Positions 8,179 to 16,834 are shown, counted from the stretch's first letter. The stretch: 64,000 nucleotides of DNA from Streptomyces sp. DvalAA-43 (GCF_900091725.1 NZ_FMBW01000030.1:310001-374000); one strand, 5' to 3'. Numbers and translations: made by a program. The notes: generated by a model from the letters alone, not told the origin.

Positions 8179-8870
8179 CGGCCCTCGACACCGTGGAGGT
8201 CCTGCTCGCCCGCCACGGAACCACGTACGCGGCCGAGGCCGGGATCCGGCTGCGGAACACCCCGCAGCCGCTGTACCAACTCCTCGTCCTCAGCGACCTG
8301 CTGAGCGCCCGCATCCGCGCCTCGGTGGCGGTGTCGGCGGCGCGTGCGCTGTTCGGCCACGGCATGCGCTCGCCGCGCCGGATGGCCGCGGCGAGCCGGC
8401 AACAGCGGGTGGACGCGCTGGGCGAGGGCGGCTACCGGCGCTACGACGAACGGACCGCCACCCAGCTCGGCGAGGGGGCGCGGCTCCTGCTCGACGAGTA
8501 CGGGGGCGATCTGCGGCGGCTGCGCGCGGAGGCCGGCGGGGACCCGGACGCGCTGCGGGCCGGGCTGCGCCGGACCCCGGGCATCGGTCCGGCCGGGGCG
8601 GACATCTTCGTGCGCGAGGTACAGGCCGTATGGCCGGAGACGGCACCCTACGTGGACGGGAAGGCGCTCCAGGGTGCCGAACGGCTGGGGCTGCCGGCCT
8701 CCCCGGCGGAGCTGGCGGAGCTGGCGGTGTCCGCCGAGCCGCCCCGGCCGGCGCGAGAGGCCGGCCGGGGCGGGCAGACGGACGGGCGCGGGATCGCCGT
8801 GCTCGCGGCGGCCCTGGTGCGAGCCGCACTGGACCAGCACATCGTGGACGACGTCAGGGCTCACGCCTGA
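8175..8870 (+). CDS. Endonuclease III-like HhH protein
   Basis: Protein of 231 aa with a helix-hairpin-helix signature LRRTPGIGPAGADIFVREVQ near residues 135-155, as in base-excision glycosylases and endonucleases of the Nth/HhH-GPD fold. The C-terminal four-Cys iron-sulfur cluster of true Nth is absent, and the catalytic Lys cannot be placed with confidence, so activity is uncertain. GTG 8175 overlaps the phosphoesterase stop (TGA 8176-8178), so the two are probably made together. The pairing suggests DNA repair. Confidence 0.7.
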   Translation: MTALDTVEVLLARHGTTYAAEAGIRLRNTPQPLYQLLVLSDLLSARIRASVAVSAARALFGHGMRSPRRMAAASRQQRVDALGEGGYRRYDERTATQLGEGARLLLDEYGGDLRRLRAEAGGDPDALRAGLRRTPGIGPAGADIFVREVQAVWPETAPYVDGKALQGAERLGLPASPAELAELAVSAEPPRPAREAGRGGQTDGRGIAVLAAALVRAALDQHIVDDVRAHA

Positions 8871-8907
8871 GGCGGTCCCGCATCCGAGGGGGACGGGGAA
8901 CGGCGGG

Positions 8908-10080
8908 TCAGCCCAGCATCTCCTCGATGAGGTCGGCGGCCCGTGCGGTGCCGCCCTCGGCCCGTGCGGCGGCGCGCAGCTCTGCCGAGCGGCGGGCCAC
9001 CTCCGGGTCGGCGGTGAGTTCCAGCAGGGCGGTCCGCAGGGCCTCGGCGGTGGCCTCCTCGGTGTCGATGCGGCGGGCCACGCCCAGCTCGACCAGCCGG
9101 TCGGCGTTGGTGGGCTGGTCGGCGGCCTGGGGCACGGCGATCATCGGCACTCCGGTGTACAGCCCCTCGCTGCTGCCGCCCATGCCCGCGTGGGTGACGA
9201 AGGCGTCGGCCTGCTCCAGGATCGCGAGCTGGGGCACCCAGGAGTGCACCTCGACGTTGGGCGGGACGGCGCCCAGCTCAGCCGGGTCGGTGTACTTCCC
9301 GATCTGAAGCACCACGTGCCAGCCCGGCAGGTCGCCGAACGCGGCCAGGCACCGGCGGTAGAACTCGGGCAGTCGCGTGAACGCCGAGCCCATCGAGACC
9401 AGCAGCACCTTCTCCGCGTCGGCCGGACGCGTCCAGCCGTCCTGCGTCCGCGTGCCGAAGCAGGGGCCGACGAAGGTGACCGTGCCGGTGTCGACCCGGT
9501 CGGCGTGCGGCTGCATCGCCTTCGGGATCGTCGCCAGGGTGTGGGCGGGCCGGCCGCAGAAGACCTCCATCGCGGTGGTCGTCGCCCCGCAGTCGGCCAG
9601 CCAGCGGTCGAACCTCGCCCGGTACGCGTCGGCGCCGGGCAGCGCCCACACCTGCGCCGCGACGTCCTCCTCGTAGCCCTCCCAGGCCACGTACGTCGGG
9701 GACAGCTGCATGAAGGGGCGGTTCTGTGCCTCGGCGAGGGCTCGTGCGGCGAAGGCGCCGATGTCGTACAGGTACAGGTCCGCGGGATCGGGGTCGTGGA
9801 CGGCGCGCAGCCGCGGGAGGGCCTGGACCGAGTCGTCCAGGAAGACGCCCATCGCGCCGATGGGGTCCTCGGGCCAGTCGTTGTCGGCGACCGGGAGGAC
9901 GGAGTCGCAGCGGACGAACTCCGCTCCGGTGGCCTCGATCAGCTCGGCGACCGCCGGGTCGTTGGCGTAGGTCACCCGGTGGCCCCGGGCCACCAGCTCG
10001 CGGATGATCTCCAGGCTCGGCAGGACGTGGCTGACGGCGGGGATGCCGATCATCGCGATATGGGCACGGCGACGTGACAT
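8908..10080 (-). CDS. MGT/OleD-type glycosyltransferase
   Basis: GT1-family (GT-B fold) glycosyltransferase, 390 aa, transferring a sugar from a nucleotide donor to a small acceptor, as in macrolide inactivation. Seen: N-terminal IAMIGIPAVSHVLPSLEII, acceptor-domain SPTYVAWEG, and the C-terminal donor motif SWVPQLAILEQADAFVTHAG then GMGGSSEGLYTGVPMI and PQAADQPTNA. The expected His and the D/Q residues are present. ATG 10080 gives the usual family length; an upstream GTG at 10119 would add 13 residues. No biosynthetic cluster is adjacent, so a detoxification role is plausible. Confidence 0.88.
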   Translation of the reverse strand: MSRRRAHIAMIGIPAVSHVLPSLEIIRELVARGHRVTYANDPAVAELIEATGAEFVRCDSVLPVADNDWPEDPIGAMGVFLDDSVQALPRLRAVHDPDPADLYLYDIGAFAARALAEAQNRPFMQLSPTYVAWEGYEEDVAAQVWALPGADAYRARFDRWLADCGATTTAMEVFCGRPAHTLATIPKAMQPHADRVDTGTVTFVGPCFGTRTQDGWTRPADAEKVLLVSMGSAFTRLPEFYRRCLAAFGDLPGWHVVLQIGKYTDPAELGAVPPNVEVHSWVPQLAILEQADAFVTHAGMGGSSEGLYTGVPMIAVPQAADQPTNADRLVELGVARRIDTEEATAEALRTALLELTADPEVARRSAELRAAARAEGGTARAADLIEEMLG

Positions 10081-10204
10081 GGGAACTTCACTTTCTTCAG
10101 GTCTACGGCGAAAGGACACAGTGGTCCGGTGCGCCGGCCACGGGCGGAAACCATCGTGGGCGCACTCGGACCCGGCGGGACGGGGTACGTGCCCCGCCCG
10201 CGTG

Positions 10205-10309
10205 TCAGCCGTAGATCTGATACATGAAGAACATGCCCGGGACCCTAACCGGTCCCGTGTGCTCGCGCGCGGGATTTTCGGCGAGCGGCGAGCGGCCCCA
10301 CCCGGTCAC
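10205..10309 (-). CDS. Possible 34-aa small protein downstream of the APC permease
   Basis: A GTG 9 nt after the permease stop opens a 34-residue frame ending GMFFMYQIYG then TGA at 10205-10207. An internal ATG at 10234 would give the nonapeptide MFFMYQIYG. No clear ribosome-binding site is visible and the N-terminal half looks random, so this is weakly supported. It is listed because of its position and unusual hydrophobic/aromatic end. Confidence 0.2.
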   Translation of the reverse strand: MTGWGRSPLAENPAREHTGPVRVPGMFFMYQIYG

Positions 10310-10318
10310 CGGAGCCGC

Positions 10319-11884
10319 TCAGTCCTCGACGACCAGCGACGGGGTCTCCTTGGTCAGCACCTCGCCGCGGAAGAACGCCGGGCTGCGGCGCTGCATCACC
10401 AGCATCAGCACCACGCCGAGCAACAGCAGCCCGACCCCGATGACGAACACCGAGCCGACACCGAAGACCGACGAGCCGGAGCCGTACGCCGGGTTCCACA
10501 TGTCGTAGAGCGTCTTGCCGAAGACCGCCGTGAGCAGGATGCCGCCGACCCCCGGGAACAGGCCCTTGAAGAGCAGGTCGCGGAAGGAGCGGGTCAGGTC
10601 GGCGCGGAAGAACCAGACGCAGCCGAAGGCGGTCAGCGCGTAGTAGAAGCAGATCATGAGGCCGAGCGCGTAGATCGTGTCGACCAGGACGTGCTCGCTG
10701 ACCAGGGTCATGACCGTGTAGAAGACACCGGTCGCGACGCCCGCCGTGATGGTGGCCCTCCCCGGGGTCTTGAAGCGGGGGTGGACACGGGCGTACGAGG
10801 CGGGCAGGGCCTCGTACGTCGACATCGCGAGCACCGTGCGGGCCACCGGGATGAAGGTGGTCTGGAGGCTCGCGGCGGCCGAGGCGAGCACGGCGACGAA
10901 GAGCAGGATGCCGAGGCCGGGGCCCATGACCGGACCGGCGAGCGCGGCGAAGACGTTGTCGGAGGTGCCGGGGTTGGCGAGGCCCAGGCCGGAGGTGCCG
11001 GAGCCGACGGCCATCTGGGCGGCGATCCCGGTCGCCAGGTAGGAGCCGACCAGCACGACCATCGCGATGAGGGCGGCCCGGCCGGGGGTCTTCTCGCTGC
11101 CGGTGGTCTCCTCGTTCGCGGTCAGACAGGCGTCCCAGCCCCAGAACATGAAGATCGACAGCGACAGACCGGCGGTGAACGCGGCGAAGGACTTCACGGC
11201 GAACGGGTTCATCCAGGACCAGGAGAAGTCCAGCGACGAGGCGAACTCCCCGCTGTGCGCCTTCTGCACGGCCATCACCACGAACAGCGCGAGCACGACG
11301 AGCTGGAGGCCCACCAGCGCGTACTGGATGCCCTTGGTGGCCGTCATCCCCCGGTAGCTGATCGCCGTGGCGACCGCGATCAGGGCCAGGCAGGTGAGGA
11401 TGTGGACGGGCTTGCTGTCGTCCAGGGCCGCGATCGTGTCATTGCCGGTGATCTCGCCCGCCAGGAGCCAGAAGTACGAGGTGGCGACGCCCGCCAGGTT
11501 CGACAGGACGATGATCGTCGCGATCACCAGGCCCCAGCCGCACATCCAGCCGACGCGCGGGCCGAACGCCTTGACCGTCCAGGTGAAGGAGGTGCCGCAG
11601 TCCGGCATCGCCTTGTTGAGCTCGCGGTACGCGAAGGCGACGAGCAGCATCGGCAGGAAACCGGCCAGGAAGACGGCGGGCATCTGCACGCCGACCTCGC
11701 CCGCGGTGGAGCCGAGGGTGGAGGTGAGGCAGTAGACCGGGGCGACGGTGGAGACGCCGATGACGGCGCTGCCCATCAGGCCGACGGAGTTCCCGCCGAG
11801 GCCCTTGCCGCGTACTCCGCCATCGGCCGGAGCGGTGCCCCGTGCCGTGTCTCCGGCCCGTGGCCGCACGTCCAGCTGAGTCAT
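10319..11884 (-). CDS. APC-family amino acid/amine permease
   Basis: Twelve-helix cytoplasmic-membrane permease, 521 aa, of the amino acid-polyamine-organocation superfamily. Helix 1 region reads GLMGSAVIGVSTVAPVYCLT; helix 3 region SFTWTVKAFGPRVGWMCGWG; helix 6 region FMFWGWDACLTANEET, all characteristic. It ends VLTKETPSLVVED. ATG 11884 is the only start after a stretch of non-coding character, but its ribosome-binding site is weak (possible leaderless or regulated start). It is monocistronic or followed by a tiny frame. Substrate not determinable, likely an amino acid or amine. Confidence 0.85.
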   Translation of the reverse strand: MTQLDVRPRAGDTARGTAPADGGVRGKGLGGNSVGLMGSAVIGVSTVAPVYCLTSTLGSTAGEVGVQMPAVFLAGFLPMLLVAFAYRELNKAMPDCGTSFTWTVKAFGPRVGWMCGWGLVIATIIVLSNLAGVATSYFWLLAGEITGNDTIAALDDSKPVHILTCLALIAVATAISYRGMTATKGIQYALVGLQLVVLALFVVMAVQKAHSGEFASSLDFSWSWMNPFAVKSFAAFTAGLSLSIFMFWGWDACLTANEETTGSEKTPGRAALIAMVVLVGSYLATGIAAQMAVGSGTSGLGLANPGTSDNVFAALAGPVMGPGLGILLFVAVLASAAASLQTTFIPVARTVLAMSTYEALPASYARVHPRFKTPGRATITAGVATGVFYTVMTLVSEHVLVDTIYALGLMICFYYALTAFGCVWFFRADLTRSFRDLLFKGLFPGVGGILLTAVFGKTLYDMWNPAYGSGSSVFGVGSVFVIGVGLLLLGVVLMLVMQRRSPAFFRGEVLTKETPSLVVED

Positions 11885-12087
11885 GAAAAGGACGATAAAC
11901 GCTGCGATTTCCACATTCGGAGGATGAGACTCCGCCGTCTCACCCTTGAATTCCAGGCAACAATACGGAAAGACCTTGGTTAATTGAAGGCGTTTCAGAG
12001 AAACCACCTTCTGATGCGAGGTCGAGACCCGGTCGCGGCACCGTACGGGAATCGCAGCACTGTCCGTTTTAGGGGGGTTCAAAATTT

Positions 12088-12120
12088 CCCGTGGGTGTCC
12101 GCTCAGCGGACACCCACGGG
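12088..12120 (-). terminator. Strong hairpin after the aldehyde dehydrogenase gene
   Basis: CCCGTGGGTGTCCGCT (12088-12103) and AGCGGACACCCACGGG (12105-12120) form a perfect 16-bp inverted repeat with a 1-nt centre. It sits 12 bases past the minus-strand stop at 12132. On the minus strand it is followed by AAATTTT, resembling a U-tract, so it is a good intrinsic terminator. Confidence 0.8.
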
Positions 12121-12131
12121 CGCTCCCCGGT

Positions 12132-13598
12132 TCAGCCGGGCCAGACGATCGACTGGAGTTCGCTGTACGCGTGCAGGGCGTACGAGCCGACATCGCGCCC
12201 GACACCGCTCCTCTTGAACCCGCCGAACGGGGCCTCCATGTTCCGCCCGATGGTGTTCACGCCGACCCCGCCGGCGCGCAGCCGCCGGGCCACCCGGAAG
12301 GCGCGGGCCACGTCCGAGGACCAGACGTAGTCGATCAGCCCGTAGTCGCTGTCGTTGGCCAGCGCGATGCCCTCCTCCTCGTCGTCGAAGGGGACGACCA
12401 CCACGACCGGGCCGAAGATCTCCTCGCGGACGACGCGCATGTCGTTGGTGCAGTCGGCGAGCAGGGTCGGGGCGACGTAGAAACCGCGCTCCCGCCCGGC
12501 CGGGCGTTCGCCGCCGGTGACGACCCGCGCCCCCTCCTTCCGGCCCAGCTCGACGTACGACTCGACGCGGTCGCGGTGGGCGGCGGAGATGACCGGGCCG
12601 ACGACCGTGCCCCTGGCCGCCGGGTCGCCCACCTTCAGATGACCGGCGTACGCGGCGAGCTTCCCGAGCAGCGCGTCGTGGACGCCGCGCTGGACGAGCA
12701 CCCGGGTCGGGGCCGTGCAGATCTGGCCGCTGTAGAAGGAGAACGTGGTGCCGATCCCCGCGACCGCCGAATCGAGGTCCGCGTCGTCGAGGACGACGGC
12801 GGCCCCCTTGCCGCCGAGCTCCATCAGCTGCCGCTTCATGGACCGCCCGCACACCTCGGCGATGCGCTGCCCGACGGCCGTGGAGCCGGTGAAGCTGACC
12901 ATGTCGACGTCCGCGCTGTCGACGGCGGCCTCGCCCGCCCCTGGACCCGAGCCGGTGACGACATTGACGACGCCCGGCGGGACGCCCGCCTCTTCGAGCG
13001 CCTCGGCCATCCGGTAGACGGACAGCGGGTCCTGCGGCGCGGGCTTCACGACGACCGTGTTGCCCATGGCCAGCGCGGGGGCCACCTTGCCGGCCGGGTT
13101 GGCCCAGGGGTTGTTGTACGAGGTGATGCAGGTGACCACGCCGACCGGCTGGCGCACCGCGATCGCCCCGAAGACCCCCGCCCGCCCCATCGGCCCGGCC
13201 TCGTTGATCTGCGGCGCGACGGCCTCCTCGACCGGTTCCAGGGCTCCCCTGGCGTACCGGCGGAACCGGGAGGCGCCGACCGCGACCTGCATGCCCCGGG
13301 CCGTCGCGGTGGTGGCGCCGCTCTCCGCGCGGGCGAGCGCGGCGTTGCCGTCCAGATCGCGCAGCATCAGTCCGGCGGCCCGGTCGAGGATCCGGGACCG
13401 CTCCTCGGGGCGGGTGCGGGACCAGGTGGCGAAGGCCTCCCGGGCCGCGGCCGCCGCCGCGTACACCTGCTCGCGGCTCGCCTCGGGGGCGAGGCCGACG
13501 ACCTCCTCGGTCGCCGGGTCGATCACCTCGTAGTGGCCGTGGTCGGGCTCGGTCCACCGCCCGCCGATGAACAGGCGCCGCTTCTCGTCTCCGTTCAT
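12132..13598 (-). CDS. NAD(P)-dependent aldehyde dehydrogenase
   Basis: Cytoplasmic ALDH of 488 aa oxidising an aldehyde to a carboxylate. Motifs: substrate/cofactor segment TSYNNPWANPAGKVAPALA, VVKPAP (cofactor Lys), the glutamate motif MELGGKG near residue 260, and the catalytic cysteine in SGQICTAPTR near residue 293. EEIFGPVVVV and the end GGFKRSGVG match the family. ATG 13598 overlaps the stop of the upstream amidohydrolase (ATGA), so the two form an operon with a terminator at 12088-12120. The aldehyde may derive from the amidohydrolase or LLM reaction; this is inference. Confidence 0.92.
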   Translation of the reverse strand: MNGDEKRRLFIGGRWTEPDHGHYEVIDPATEEVVGLAPEASREQVYAAAAAAREAFATWSRTRPEERSRILDRAAGLMLRDLDGNAALARAESGATTATARGMQVAVGASRFRRYARGALEPVEEAVAPQINEAGPMGRAGVFGAIAVRQPVGVVTCITSYNNPWANPAGKVAPALAMGNTVVVKPAPQDPLSVYRMAEALEEAGVPPGVVNVVTGSGPGAGEAAVDSADVDMVSFTGSTAVGQRIAEVCGRSMKRQLMELGGKGAAVVLDDADLDSAVAGIGTTFSFYSGQICTAPTRVLVQRGVHDALLGKLAAYAGHLKVGDPAARGTVVGPVISAAHRDRVESYVELGRKEGARVVTGGERPAGRERGFYVAPTLLADCTNDMRVVREEIFGPVVVVVPFDDEEEGIALANDSDYGLIDYVWSSDVARAFRVARRLRAGGVGVNTIGRNMEAPFGGFKRSGVGRDVGSYALHAYSELQSIVWPG

Positions 13599-15334
13599 AC
13601 GGTGCTCACCGTCCGGGTGTCGCGCCCCGAGCGGAGCACCGTACCGGGGACCGCGCCGGTCACCTTGTCGTCGCGCAGCGTCTCCACGCCGTTGACCCGG
13701 ACCGACACGATGCCGATGGCCTTGGAGTCGAGCCGGGGGCTGTCACCGGGCAGATCGTGCACGAGGGTGGCGGGCCCGGCGTCGATGCGCTCGGGGTCGA
13801 AGAGGACGAGGTCGGCGTGGAAGCCCTCCTCGATCCTGCCCCGGTCGCGGAGCCCGAAGAGCCGGGCGGGGTCGTCGGTGAGCATCTTCACGGCCCGTTC
13901 CAGCGGGACGAGCCTGCGCCCGCGCAGACAGTCGCCGAGGAACCGGGTGGTGTACGGGGCACCGCACATCCGGTCCAGGTGCGCGCCCGCGTCGGAGCCG
14001 CCGAGCATGACGTCCGGGTGGTCCCAGGTCTCGCGGCGCAGCGCCCAGGAGGCGGGGTCGTTGTCGGTGGGCATCGGCCACAGCACGGTGCGCAGCCCGT
14101 CGGCGGCACAGATCTCGACGAGGCAGTGGAAGGGGTCGAGCCCGCGTTCGGCGGCGATGTCGCGTACGACGCGGCCGGTGAGTCCTTCGTTGGCCGCGCT
14201 GTAGGTGTCGCCGATGACGTACCGGCCGAAGTCGGCGAGGCGGCGGAAGACTCCGGCCTCCTTGCTGTCGGCGCGGCGGAGCATCTCGGCGCGGGTGGCG
14301 GCGTCGCGGAGCCGTTCGATGCGCTCGGGGACGGGCAGGGCGAGGATGTCGCCCCAGCCGGGTATCAGGTTGAGGGCGCAGAAGGTGCCGAGCGACATGT
14401 TCATCGGGGTGAGGATCGGCATGGTGAGCGCGACGATCCGGCCGCCGGCCAGGCGGGCCCGTTCGCTGGGCACGAGCTGACGCGGTACGCGTTCGGGGAC
14501 GGCGGCGTCGATGGTGAGGACGTTCCAGTTCAGCGGGCGCCCGGCGGTGGCGGTCATGTCGACGAGCAGCTCGATCTCCTCGTCGGCGAACTGGTCGAGG
14601 CAGCCCGCGACGATCGCTTCGAGCTGGGTGCCCTCGTGTTCGCCGACGGCCCGGGAGAGGGCGAGGAGTTCCTCGGGCAGGGCGTGCCGGGAGGCGACGG
14701 GCTGCCCGTCGCCGTCGGAGTGGGTGGCGGACTGGGTGGTGGACAGCCCCCAGGCCCCGGCGTCCATCGCGTCGTGGAACAGCGCGAGCATCGCGTCGAG
14801 CTGTGCGGGGGTGGGCTGTCCGCCGATCGCGTCGGCCCCCATGACGTGCCGGCGCAGCGCGCAGTGCCCGACCATGAACCCGGCGTTGACGGCGATCCGC
14901 CCTTCGAGGGCGTCGAGGTACTCGCGGAAGCTGGACCAGGACCAGTCGACGCCCTCCTCCAGCGCCTTGAGGGCCATGCCCTCCACCCGCGACATCATCC
15001 GGCGGGTGTAGTCGGCGTCCTCGGGGCGCCCGGGGTGGAGCGGGGCGAGGGTGAACCCGCAGTTGCCCCCGGCCACGGTGGTGACGCCATGGTTCATGGA
15101 CGGGGTGGCGTACGGGTCCCAGAAGAGCTGGGCGTCGTAGTGGGTGTGCGGGTCGACGAACCCGGGCGCGAGGACGAGACCGGTGGCGTCCTCGGCGGTG
15201 ACGGCCTCCTCGGTCAGCGTGCCCGGTTCGGCGACGACGGCGATGCGGCCGTCACGGATCCCGATGTCGGCGGGGTACGAGGGCCCGCCGGTGCCGTCCA
15301 CGACGGTCGCTCCGCGGATGAGGTGGTCGAGCAT
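13595..15334 (-). CDS. Amidohydrolase of the N-acyl-D-amino-acid deacylase family
   Basis: Zinc-dependent amidohydrolase of 579 aa resembling D-aminoacylases. Metal-binding segment GFVDPHTHYDAQLFWDP near residue 65, then HGVTTVAGGNCGFTLAP, and a late metal Asp in MLGGSDAGAHLDR near residue 450, with the family end GRIEEGFHADLVLFDP. ATG 15334 has AAGGGA about 8 nt upstream. Its 5' region carries tandem repeats. The gene is coupled by ATGA to the ALDH gene. Natural substrate unknown; neighbouring LLM and SDR genes suggest a catabolic route. Confidence 0.88.
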   Translation of the reverse strand: MLDHLIRGATVVDGTGGPSYPADIGIRDGRIAVVAEPGTLTEEAVTAEDATGLVLAPGFVDPHTHYDAQLFWDPYATPSMNHGVTTVAGGNCGFTLAPLHPGRPEDADYTRRMMSRVEGMALKALEEGVDWSWSSFREYLDALEGRIAVNAGFMVGHCALRRHVMGADAIGGQPTPAQLDAMLALFHDAMDAGAWGLSTTQSATHSDGDGQPVASRHALPEELLALSRAVGEHEGTQLEAIVAGCLDQFADEEIELLVDMTATAGRPLNWNVLTIDAAVPERVPRQLVPSERARLAGGRIVALTMPILTPMNMSLGTFCALNLIPGWGDILALPVPERIERLRDAATRAEMLRRADSKEAGVFRRLADFGRYVIGDTYSAANEGLTGRVVRDIAAERGLDPFHCLVEICAADGLRTVLWPMPTDNDPASWALRRETWDHPDVMLGGSDAGAHLDRMCGAPYTTRFLGDCLRGRRLVPLERAVKMLTDDPARLFGLRDRGRIEEGFHADLVLFDPERIDAGPATLVHDLPGDSPRLDSKAIGIVSVRVNGVETLRDDKVTGAVPGTVLRSGRDTRTVSTV

Positions 15335-15358
15335 GACGGGGGTCCCTTCTGTGGTGGG

Positions 15359-15455
15359 TGCGCAGGTGGTTCTGGGGGTGCGCAGGTGGTTCTGGCGCGC
15401 AGATGGTGCAGGTGGTTCTGGCGCGCAGATGGTGCAGGTGGTTCTTGGCGCGCGG
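15359..15455. repeat. Tandem repeat of about 26 bp upstream of the amidohydrolase
   Basis: The block GTGCAGGTGGTTCTGGCGCG then CAGATG recurs: one copy with a 2-nt insertion at 15379-15406, one at 15407-15432, and a diverged partial copy from 15433. A shorter variant lies before 15379. GGTGGTTCTGG appears as the constant core. The array lies just upstream of the amidohydrolase start, and copy number is likely variable. Confidence 0.75.
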
Positions 15456-15474
15456 GTGGTTCTGGTGCGTGGGT

Positions 15475-15519
15475 GTGCGGCCGGGGTGCGCACGGCCGCG
15501 GTACGCACCCCGGCCGCAC
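15475..15519 (-). terminator. 16-bp perfect hairpin between LLM and amidohydrolase genes
   Basis: GTGCGGCCGGGGTGCG (15475-15490) pairs perfectly with CGCACCCCGGCCGCAC (15504-15519) around 13 nt. On the minus strand it follows the LLM gene ending at 15610 and precedes the amidohydrolase, so it probably separates their transcripts. Confidence 0.65.
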
Positions 15520-15554
15520 GGAGCGGCGGTCCGGGAAGACGCCGCTGGTCCGGT

Positions 15555-15603
15555 CGAGCCCCTCCGGCGTTCGAGGAGCGGGGGTCCGGGGGCAGCGCCC
15601 CCG
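15555..15603. repeat. Interspersed extragenic element typical of Streptomyces
   Basis: The sequence GAGCCCCTCCGGCGTTCGAG then GAGCGGGGGTCCGGGGGCAG and CGCCCCCGG is, from memory, a very common intergenic motif in Streptomyces genomes, often at operon ends. It contains two small hairpins (CTCC...GGAG and GGGGGC...GCCCCC). It follows the stop of the LLM gene directly. Confidence 0.5.
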
Positions 15604-15609
15604 GAGCCC

Positions 15610-16731
15610 TTACGCCGCGTCGCGGAACCGGGAGGTCCGGTGGACCGGATCCGTGTCGATCTCCGGGATCACGTGCTCACCGATCAGCTTGATCGAGTTC
15701 AGCGTGTCCTCCCGGCTGATCCCGATCGGCAGCCCGAAGCTCAGCTGGTCCGCGCCCGCCTGCTCCCACCGCTTGCACTGCCGCAGCACCTCGTCCGGAT
15801 CGCCGCAGATCATCAGCTCCTCGGCGATCAGGAGCTCGATGATCTCCTCGGTGTACTCCGGGAGCAGCTCGGGCCACTCCGGAATACCGTCGGGCCGGGG
15901 GAAGGTGTCGTGGTAGCGGAAGAGCAGCGACTGGAGGTAGTTCAGCCCGCCGCCCACCGCGATCTCGACGGCCTTGGCGTGCGTCTCGGCACAGATGGCC
16001 GTGGAGGTGACCATCACGTTGTCGTTGACGAAGTCCCCCACGGGCTCCGCCTCCTTGACGGCCGTCTTGTAGGACTCGACGACCCACTCCATGTCGGAGA
16101 CCTTCTGCACGCTGAAGCCCAGCACGCCGAGCCCCTTCTTCCCCGCCATCGCGTACGAGGACGGCGACCCGGCGGCGTACCACATCGCCGGGTGCGACTT
16201 CCCGTACGGCTTGGGCAGGATCTTGCGCGGCGGCAGCGACCAGTGCTTGCCCTGGAAGCCGACGTACTCGTCCTGGAGCCACATCTTGGGGAACTCGGCG
16301 ATGGTCTCTTCCCAGAGTTCCTTGGTGTGGTTCATGTCGGTGATGCCCGGCATGAACCCGAGGATCTCGTGGCTGCCGGCCCCGCGCCCCGAGCCGAACT
16401 CGAAGCGTCCCTCGGAGAGGTGGTCGAGCATCGCGACCTTCTCGGCCACCTTCACCGGATGGTTGACCGGGGCGAGCGGGTTGAAGATGCCCGACCCGAG
16501 GTGGATGCGGTCGGTGGCGTGGGCGAGGTAGCCCAGGTACACGTCGTTGGCCGAGATGTGCGAGTACTCCTCCAGGAAGTGGTGCTCGGAGGCCCAGGCG
16601 TACTTGAAGCCGGACTTGTCCGCCTGGATGACGTACTCGGTCTCCTCGATCAGCGCCTTGTGCTCTGCCTCGGGGTCGACCTTGGCCCGTGCGGCGGGCA
16701 CGTACCCCTGTACAAAGAGCCCGAATTCCAA
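15610..16731 (-). CDS. LLM-class flavin-dependent monooxygenase-like protein
   Basis: Luciferase-like protein of 373 aa, similar in layout to bacterial luciferase alpha/limonene monooxygenase subgroups that use reduced flavin. Seen: MEFGLFVQGYV start, FKYAWASEHHFLEEYSHI, LGSGIFNPLAPVNHPVKVAE, and LDHLSEGRFEFGSGRGAGSH near residues 100-120. The start is TTG 16731 (GAGGACGG lies about 12 nt upstream); no in-frame ATG fits. Two copies of the 17-bp palindrome CTGAC-N5-GTCAG type lie 25-103 nt upstream, shared with the SDR/LLM operon, so co-regulation is likely. It runs its own transcript. Confidence 0.85.
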   Translation of the reverse strand: MEFGLFVQGYVPAARAKVDPEAEHKALIEETEYVIQADKSGFKYAWASEHHFLEEYSHISANDVYLGYLAHATDRIHLGSGIFNPLAPVNHPVKVAEKVAMLDHLSEGRFEFGSGRGAGSHEILGFMPGITDMNHTKELWEETIAEFPKMWLQDEYVGFQGKHWSLPPRKILPKPYGKSHPAMWYAAGSPSSYAMAGKKGLGVLGFSVQKVSDMEWVVESYKTAVKEAEPVGDFVNDNVMVTSTAICAETHAKAVEIAVGGGLNYLQSLLFRYHDTFPRPDGIPEWPELLPEYTEEIIELLIAEELMICGDPDEVLRQCKRWEQAGADQLSFGLPIGISREDTLNSIKLIGEHVIPEIDTDPVHRTSRFRDAA

Positions 16732-16755
16732 GGGGGTTCACCGTCCTCAATCGTT

Positions 16756-16772
16756 TCTGACACTCCGTCAGA
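16756..16772. promoter_or_regulatory. Operator site A of the LLM/SDR regulon
   Basis: TCTGAC-ACTCC-GTCAGA, perfect 6-bp arms with a 5-nt spacer, 25 nt upstream of the LLM start at 16731. Architecture fits a TetR-type dimer site. Three further copies exist at 16818, 18631 and 18674. Confidence 0.65.
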
Positions 16773-16817
16773 TCGTGATGCGTCCGACTGTTCCACCGGC
16801 ACCCGCACCCGTCAATA

Positions 16818-16834
16818 CCTGACACATCGTCAGG
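16818..16834. promoter_or_regulatory. Operator site B of the LLM/SDR regulon
   Basis: CCTGAC-ACATC-GTCAGG, perfect 6-bp arms, 62 nt from site A. It lies between the SDR stop (16855) and the downstream LLM gene, so it belongs to the promoter of the latter. Confidence 0.65.

Noticed and set aside
8344..10077. Plus-strand 577-codon frame across the HhH gene and the glycosyltransferase
   Set aside because: It is an off-frame and antisense composite of two well-supported genes.
10004..11983. Plus-strand frame of 659 codons, rich in Asp, Glu, Arg and Gly
   Set aside because: It is the antisense of the APC permease gene, whose 12 helices are unmistakable. Long antisense frames are expected in GC-rich DNA.
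15359..15455. CRISPR-like array
   Set aside because: Repeats are contiguous with no unique spacers and no cas genes are present.
13757..15916. Plus-strand 719-codon frame
   Set aside because: Antisense to the amidohydrolase and part of the LLM gene; composition is low-complexity and there is no motif.
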